A stretch of DNA of 64,000 bases, taken from assembly GCA_032622095.1 (NCBI GenBank), contig CP136061.1, forward strand, positions 256,567,582 to 256,631,581, in the 5' to 3' direction. This DNA comes from Siphonodentalium dalli (Eukaryota > Mollusca > Scaphopoda > Gadilida > Siphonodentaliidae). Made by a program: the position numbers and the translations under genes. This document shows, in pieces, positions 59,147 through 64,000 of the stretch. The first letter of the stretch is position 1. Every line of letters starts with the position of its first letter. Under the pieces are notes generated by a model. That model made no database searches. It had not been told where the DNA came from and saw only the letters and a list, made by a program, of their open reading frames with translations.

Positions 59147-60334
59147 CTAATACGGTCGTTCTCCAGTGTGAATTCTCATATGCTTCGCCATGTTTCTTAA
59201 TTCTGTGAATGCTTTCTCGCATATATCGCACTGATACGGTCGATCGCCAGTGTGAATTCTGTTGTGTGAAGTCAAATGTGCCGACTGGGTGAATGCTTTT
59301 GGACAGATATCACATTTATACGGTCGATCGCCAGTGTGAATCCTCTTATGTTTCGTCAGGTGGCTTGATCGAGTGAATGATTTCTCGCATATATCACACT
59401 GATACGGTCGATCGCCAGTGTGAATCCTCATGTGTGAAGTAAAATTTCCTGACGTGCTGAATGATTTTTCACATATATCACATTTATGCGGGCGGTCGTC
59501 GAAGTGAATTGTCTTATGTTTCTCTCGATCACATGATGCAGTGAATGCTTTCAGGCAAATATCGCACTGATAGGGTCGATCTCCGGAGTGAATCATCTTG
59601 TGTGTAGTCAAATGTCCTGACTGTGTGAATGATTTTTGACAGATATCACATTTATACGGCCGATCACCAGTGTGGATTCTTTTATGCGTTGTCAGGTTGC
59701 TTGAATGATGAAATGTTTTCTCACATATATCACACTGATGCGGACTGTCATCGATGTGAATCATTTTGTTTGTGACCAAAGTGTTTGATTTATGACGATC
59801 ACCAGTGTGAATTCTTTTGTGCGTAGTCAATGGTCCTGACAAGGCGAATGATTTGTCACAAATATCACATTTATACGGGCGGTCACCAGTGTGGATTGTT
59901 TTATGTTTCGTCAGGTGGCTTGATCGAGTGAATGATTTCTCACAAATATCGCACTGATACGGTCGATCGCCAGTGTGAATTCTCTTGTGTGCAGTCAAAT
60001 TTCCGGACCCAGTGAATGTTGTTTCGCATATATCACACTGATACGGTCGATGTCCGGTGTGAATTCTCTTGTGTGTTGTCAAATGTCCGGACTGGGTGAA
60101 TGATTTGTCACACATATCACATTTATGCTGGTAGTCACCAGTGTGAATTAGCTTATGCGTCGCCATGTTGCTTGATTGAGTGAATGATTTCTCGCATATA
60201 TCGCACTGATACGGTCGATCACCGGTGTGAATTCTCTTGTGTGCAGTCAAATTTCCTGACAAGGTGAATGATTTTTGACAAATATCACATTCATGCGGGC
60301 GATCACCTGAGTGGATTCTCTTATGTTTCGTCAA
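59147..60334 (-). CDS. C2H2 zinc-finger protein, array 5 (13 fingers)
   Basis: 395 open codons with 13 complete fingers plus one remnant (RHKSNTLVTNKMIH) shared with array 1. Linkers are mostly HTGDRPY. Compared with array 1 it has an additional finger, CDICETTFTGSGNLTAH (about 60,001-60,085), and an intact TCA where array 1 has TAA. Helix differences from array 1 are few, so the duplication is recent. The open frame starts within a finger; upstream a stop (TAG in CACTAATACGG, about 60,374) again separates it from the first fingers. The protein ends HTGERPY-stop. DNA binding is expected from the family; expression is unknown. Confidence 0.7.
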   Translation of the reverse strand: MTKHKRIHSGDRPHECDICQKSFTLSGNLTAHKRIHTGDRPYQCDICEKSFTQSSNMATHKLIHTGDYQHKCDMCDKSFTQSGHLTTHKRIHTGHRPYQCDICETTFTGSGNLTAHKRIHTGDRPYQCDICEKSFTRSSHLTKHKTIHTGDRPYKCDICDKSFALSGPLTTHKRIHTGDRHKSNTLVTNKMIHIDDSPHQCDICEKTFHHSSNLTTHKRIHTGDRPYKCDICQKSFTQSGHLTTHKMIHSGDRPYQCDICLKAFTASCDREKHKTIHFDDRPHKCDICEKSFSTSGNFTSHMRIHTGDRPYQCDICEKSFTRSSHLTKHKRIHTGDRPYKCDICPKAFTQSAHLTSHNRIHTGDRPYQCDICEKAFTELRNMAKHMRIHTGERPY

Positions 60335-60539
60335 GTCGCTTGGTTGAGTAAATCCCTTCTCGCATATATCGCACTAATACGGTAGGTCTCCAGAGTGAAT
60401 CATTTGGTGCTTACTTAAATCGCCCGACATACATGTAGTGATAGATTTTTCACAAATATCACATAGATATGAACGGTCGCCGGAATATATTATCTTACTT
60501 ACAGCGTTAGACTTCGTTCAGTTAATGCGCTAATGTTCT

Positions 60540-60690
60540 GACGAGGCTTGACATGAAAGCATTTTAAAACAAAAGAAATATTAGGTCACAGATAAGTGGC
60601 AAAAAAATTATGGTCTGCCCGATACGGGAACATTATTGAACGTTTATAAATATCACACATTCTCTGTGTGGGTTACAATGGTGTACATGG
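60540..60690 (-). promoter_or_regulatory. Conserved block upstream of ZNF array 5
   Basis: Near-copy of 4,320-4,480 with AGCATTTTAAAAC, GGTCACAGATAAGTGGC and ATTGAACGTTTATAAAT. Confidence 0.55.
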
Positions 60691-60873
60691 ATACTTTCTA
60701 TAATTATACTTCATTGCTACGATTGTCTAAAGGCCAAATAAAAAATGTTCAAACTGCTTTCAGAACATGTGAGCTTTTACTAACAATTGTCTTTGTTGGG
60801 ACGGTTATATTCGTTAACACCCCTTACTGGTTGCTGATAACACGAACCATCTCATATATATTTTTGGGACTTC

Positions 60874-61284
60874 TGTCTATCTATCTATCTATCTATCTAG
60901 AATTACCTGTCAACTCCTCTTTCGGGTATTACAGACAGGGTCCAGGTCTCGATTGTGGTCCGTGCTTTGGTGGGCTACTCTAACCTACAGCCGGGTTCTT
61001 TAACGTGCACATAATCACACGTACATGTTCACGGGTCAGCCATTTATGTCGGCTCCCGATCCGACAGCGTACCACACTCACGACAACATACATGGGCATG
61101 ATGTCGCCGTGAAGGGAAGTCAGTTTTGTATTCGGATATATATTGTGTGATCACGAATGAGACTTTTCAGTCATACAACGTGGTAATCTGACCAAGTTTG
61201 GATTTTTGTCAGAATACCCGACCGGGAATCGATCCCCGGACCTTTAGCACGAGAGACCAGTACGCTATCCACTGGGCCACTGAC
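60874..61284 (-). mobile_element. tRNA-derived SINE, intact, with empty insertion site
   Basis: About 410 bp. The tRNA-like head is at 61,211-61,284, the body word ACGTTAAAGAACCCGGC near 60,990-61,006, and the TAGA tail at 60,876-60,900 (longer than in copy 1). The single ATTTA at 61,042-61,046 is the unoccupied target of the transposon in copy 1. Confidence 0.75.
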
Positions 61285-61299
61285 ATCCCTTACACTGAC

Positions 61300-63090
61300 A
61301 TGTATTTGTGTTAGCTATGGCTGGGAAAACGGCTGGACCGATTGAGCTCAAACTTCCAATCTAAGGTTAAAAATCCAGGGGGTTAATCGCGTTGATAGTT
61401 AAAGAGCGTTCGTATCCGCAGTGTCGTTGATAAAGAGCGTATGCGCGTAGTGTGATTATTATGTCTGGGACCAGACGTGAGTGTGTCTGTATCCAGACAT
61501 GAGCGTGTTGTGTGATTCTTATGTCTGTCTTCGTGCTTAAGGGTTCCAAGGAACGGGGGATATTTTCATCGGGTAAGTTTTTTCCGCCCGATGTGATCTT
61601 CACCTTGAAACGGGTACGCAGTGATCGCGTTTGGCTAACGAAAACGACCTTCTCATATATATCCCCCGTTCCTTGGAACCCCTAAGTACGAAGACAGACA
61701 TATATCTCCTATATATTTTGAAGACCTCTGTTTGTCTGTCTGTCTGTATGTATGTATGTCATTTATACAAATATACGATTCTCGACTGATCGGGACGAAA
61801 CTTGGTACGTGTGTGTAGTTTGACCAGGCGGTGGACGTTGTCGTATTGGCGAGCCCGTGCGGCGCCCGCTTCGCGCATGCGCAGACGAGATATCGGAAAC
61901 GGATGGAGCTATCGACTTGAAATTTGCTATGTGAATGTATCTTGCCCCGGATACGAATTTTATCGGGTCGCCGAGCCCGTGCGACGCCAGCTTCGCACAT
62001 GCCCAGACGAGATCTCGGAAACGGGTGGAGCTATCGACTTGAAATTTGCTATGTGAATGTATCTTGCCCCGGATACGAATTTTATCGGATCGCCGAGCCC
62101 GTGCGACACCAGCTTCGCACATGCGCAGACGAGATCTCGGAAACGGGTGGAGCTATCGACTTGAAATTTGCTATGTGAATGTATCTTGCCCCGGATACGA
62201 ATTTTATCGGATCGCCGAGCCCGTGTGACGCCAGCTTCGCGCATGCGCAGACGAGATCTCGGAAACGGTGGAGCTATCGACTTGAAATTTGGTTTTTGAA
62301 CGTCGGGCTCATCGGCTAGTCTATTATATATATTGGAAGATATGTGTCTGTGAGTGTGTCTGTCTGTTCGCCACGGACTCGAAAACGACCGAACCGATTT
62401 CGATGAAACTTGGTATGTGAGGGTACTTTCGGCCGTGGAATGGCATGGGCCTGTTAATTTGCCCGTGCGACGTGACCTTGAAATCGGGTCATTTCAAGGT
62501 CAAACGCCCGAATATCACGGGATTTCGATTAAACTTGATATGTGGGGGTACTTTCGGCCGGGGAGTGGTATAGGCAAATTAATTTACCCGTGCGACGTGA
62601 CCTTGACCTTGAAATCGGGTCATTCAAGGTCAACCGCCCGAACATCACGGGATTTCGATGAAAATTAGTGTCTAGGGATACTTTCGTATGGGGAGTCTCA
62701 TAAGCCTATTCATTTGCCCGTGCGGCGTGACCTTGAAATCGGATCAATTCAAGGTCAAATCGCGAATTTTTATGGGATTTCGACGAAATTTTATACGTAG
62801 GGTTACTTTTGTCCACTGGATGTTTTGGACGGGTCGAGTCGTGACCCCGACCTGACCTTACCTTCAAAATGCTCAATTCAAGGTCAAATCAGGTAAAACA
62901 GGATGGATTTCGACGGGTACTTTTGTCCGGGCAGTGTTTTGGACGGGTCAAATCGTGACCCCACCTGACCTTGATCTTCAAAATGGACAATTCAAGGTCA
63001 AATCGCGCAATTCGCCGAAAAGCAGAGAGGAAACAGCCCGGACGAAGTCGGGTCCACCTACTAGTCTATACTATATATTTTGAGACTTCG
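61300..63090 (+). mobile_element. Helentron-like repeats
   Basis: Contains GCTGGACCGATTGAGCTC, ACCTTGAAATCGGGTCA and TTCAAGGTCAAATCG phrases repeated between 62,390 and 63,010, and termini of the GTCGGGTC-ACC-CTAGT kind at about 62,305 and 63,045. AT-rich TATATAT follows each terminus. No Rep/helicase ORF is present. Confidence 0.5.
61862..62290. repeat. 122-bp tandem repeat, 3.5 copies
   Basis: Units share CGAGATCTCGGAAACGGG, TATCGACTTGAAATTTGC and CCCCGGATACGAATTTTATC, with period 122 (61,917, 62,039, 62,161). The same unit restarts at about 63,845 and continues beyond the window end. Confidence 0.85.
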
Positions 63091-63129
63091 TATATATGTG
63101 TGTATATGTGTGTGTGTGTACTTCATAGA

Positions 63130-63806
63130 ATCCAAAACGCGTGTAAAGATTGAGCTCAAACTTCCTATGTAAGTGTCAAATCCCACCGACACGACCGTGG
63201 TCGCGGTTTAGAAAAGCTCAGAGCACCCGTTCTCCACTCCCATTCATCAAAATCAGCCCAAACGGCACGGCCGGGGTTAATAACGTCATTATATATATAT
63301 ATGAAGTCAGAGTCTCCAGAGTTATACTGGAACAAACACGTGTTTACGTCGTCTTGGGGGTCCACGATGGGAGTCTGACTTCAATGCAATGTTATCGCTC
63401 GAAACACGTGTTTACTTCGTGTTGAGGTTCACGATGGGAGTCTGACAATTGTTATCGCTCGAAATAGTACAACGGCTGGACAGATTGAGCTCAAACTTCC
63501 CATCTAGAGGTAAAATCACACGTACGATGTCGTCCACGCGTTTTCCAGAAGCTCCGAGCACCCGTACTCCACTCCCAGTCATTAAAATCAGCTCAAACGG
63601 TACGGCCGGGGTTAATAATGTCATTATATATATATATGAAGTCAGAGTCTCCAGAGTTATACGGGAACAAACACGTGTTTACGTCGTCTTGGGGGTCCAC
63701 GATGGGAGTCTGACTTCAATGCAATGTTATCGCTCGAAACACGTGTTTACTTCGTGTTGAGGTTCACGATGGGAGTCTGACAATTGTTATCGCTCGAAAT
63801 AGTACA
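63130..63806. repeat. About 338-bp tandem duplication
   Basis: Two units (63,130-63,471 and 63,472-63,806) share GTCAGAGTCTCCAGAGTTAT, GGTCCACGATGGGAGTCTGA and TGTTATCGCTCGAAA; the last phrase is itself repeated within each unit. Non-coding. Confidence 0.8.
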
Positions 63807-63844
63807 TTAGGACGGGTACGAAATGCATTTATCTCGATTAAAAA

Positions 63845-64000
63845 GGCAGATCTCGGAAACGGGTGGAGCTATCGACTTGAAAATTGCAATGTGAATGTAT
63901 CTTGCGCCGGGTACAAATTTTATCGGGTCGCCGAGCCCATGCGACGCCCGTGCAGCGCATGCGCAGACGAGATATCGGAAACGGGTGGAGCTATCGACTT
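63845..64000. repeat. 122-bp repeat, second array, cut by the window end
   Basis: Begins AGATCTCGGAAACGGGTGG and carries the same CTTGAAA-TTGC-ATGTGAATGTATCTTG order as 61,862-62,290, with point differences (CTTGCGCCGGGTAC). The array leaves the window. Confidence 0.8.

Larger units (their letters stand above)
56945..61657. repeat. Segmental duplication, copy 2
   Basis: Counterpart of 281-7,047. Lacks the 1.5-kb TIR transposon, most of the 84-bp satellite and a piece of Helentron-like DNA near 6,690-6,770. It retains one more zinc finger. Its right border is where 61,657 leaves the wording of 7,047. Confidence 0.85.

Noticed and set aside
61653-62244. Overlapping frames on both strands with repeated peptides
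   Set aside because: Products of the 122-bp tandem repeat read in shifting frames.

Overview
The window is intron-containing, AT-rich eukaryotic DNA, most likely from a marine lophotrochozoan. A mollusc is my inference from the abundance of TACATGTA- and TACCGGTA-type words, poly-G/C tracts of 10-18 bases, C2H2 arrays with HTGDRPY linkers and the mix of repeats. No bacterial, organellar or viral genome organisation is seen, and no rRNA, functional tRNA or CRISPR array. Almost everything is either C2H2 zinc-finger (ZNF) coding sequence or transposable elements (TEs), many nested in one another.

Layout. (1) 281-7047: a segmental duplication copy holding ZNF array 1 (minus), a conserved upstream block, a tRNA-derived SINE split by a TIR transposon, and Helentron-like repeats. 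(2) 7.4-10.9 kb: a BEL/Pao gag remnant and minisatellites. (3) 10.9-13.9 kb: ZNF array 2 (minus), frameshifted, with a piggyBac-like MITE inside it. (4) 14,288-31,090: a 16.8-kb candidate autonomous CACTA/EnSpm-like transposon. It carries a 904-aa Transposase_21 (tnp2-type) gene on minus (2 exons) diverging from a 396-aa BEN-domain gene on plus (7 exons, every splice phase consistent), bounded by arrays of palindromic GTGGTAAACC-type motifs. The BEN gene's third intron hosts a 3.3-kb foldback element whose arms are tandem GGCGCTTTCGGCGC palindromes. (5) 31-37.4 kb: palindromes, a captured fragment of ZNF array 2, tandem repeats, and ZNF array 3 (decayed, minus). (6) 37.7-43.9 kb: a TTAA MITE interrupted by a 5.4-kb transposon with about 0.95-kb inverted arms, a 3-bp GTA target duplication and a decayed multidomain gene. 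(7) 44.5-52.2 kb: LINE fragment, tandem Helentron-like units, and a rearranged second copy of the 5.4-kb transposon. (8) 52.2-54.6 kb: ZNF array 4 (minus), the best preserved start. (9) 56.9-61.7 kb: the second segmental duplication copy with ZNF array 5. (10) 61.3-64 kb: Helentron-like DNA and 122-bp and about 338-bp tandem repeats.

The ZNF arrays are all on minus (apart from the captured fragment), and four of five share the same upstream block, so they look like a tandemly expanded family of TGDRP-linker ZNF genes in a TE-dense cluster. Comparing the two duplication copies dates several events: one ZNF gained or lost fingers, an 84-bp satellite expanded, and a TIR transposon entered the SINE, leaving a clean empty site in the sister copy. 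The strongest candidate for an undescribed system is the CACTA-like element with a divergently transcribed BEN-domain partner and subterminal palindromic motif arrays.
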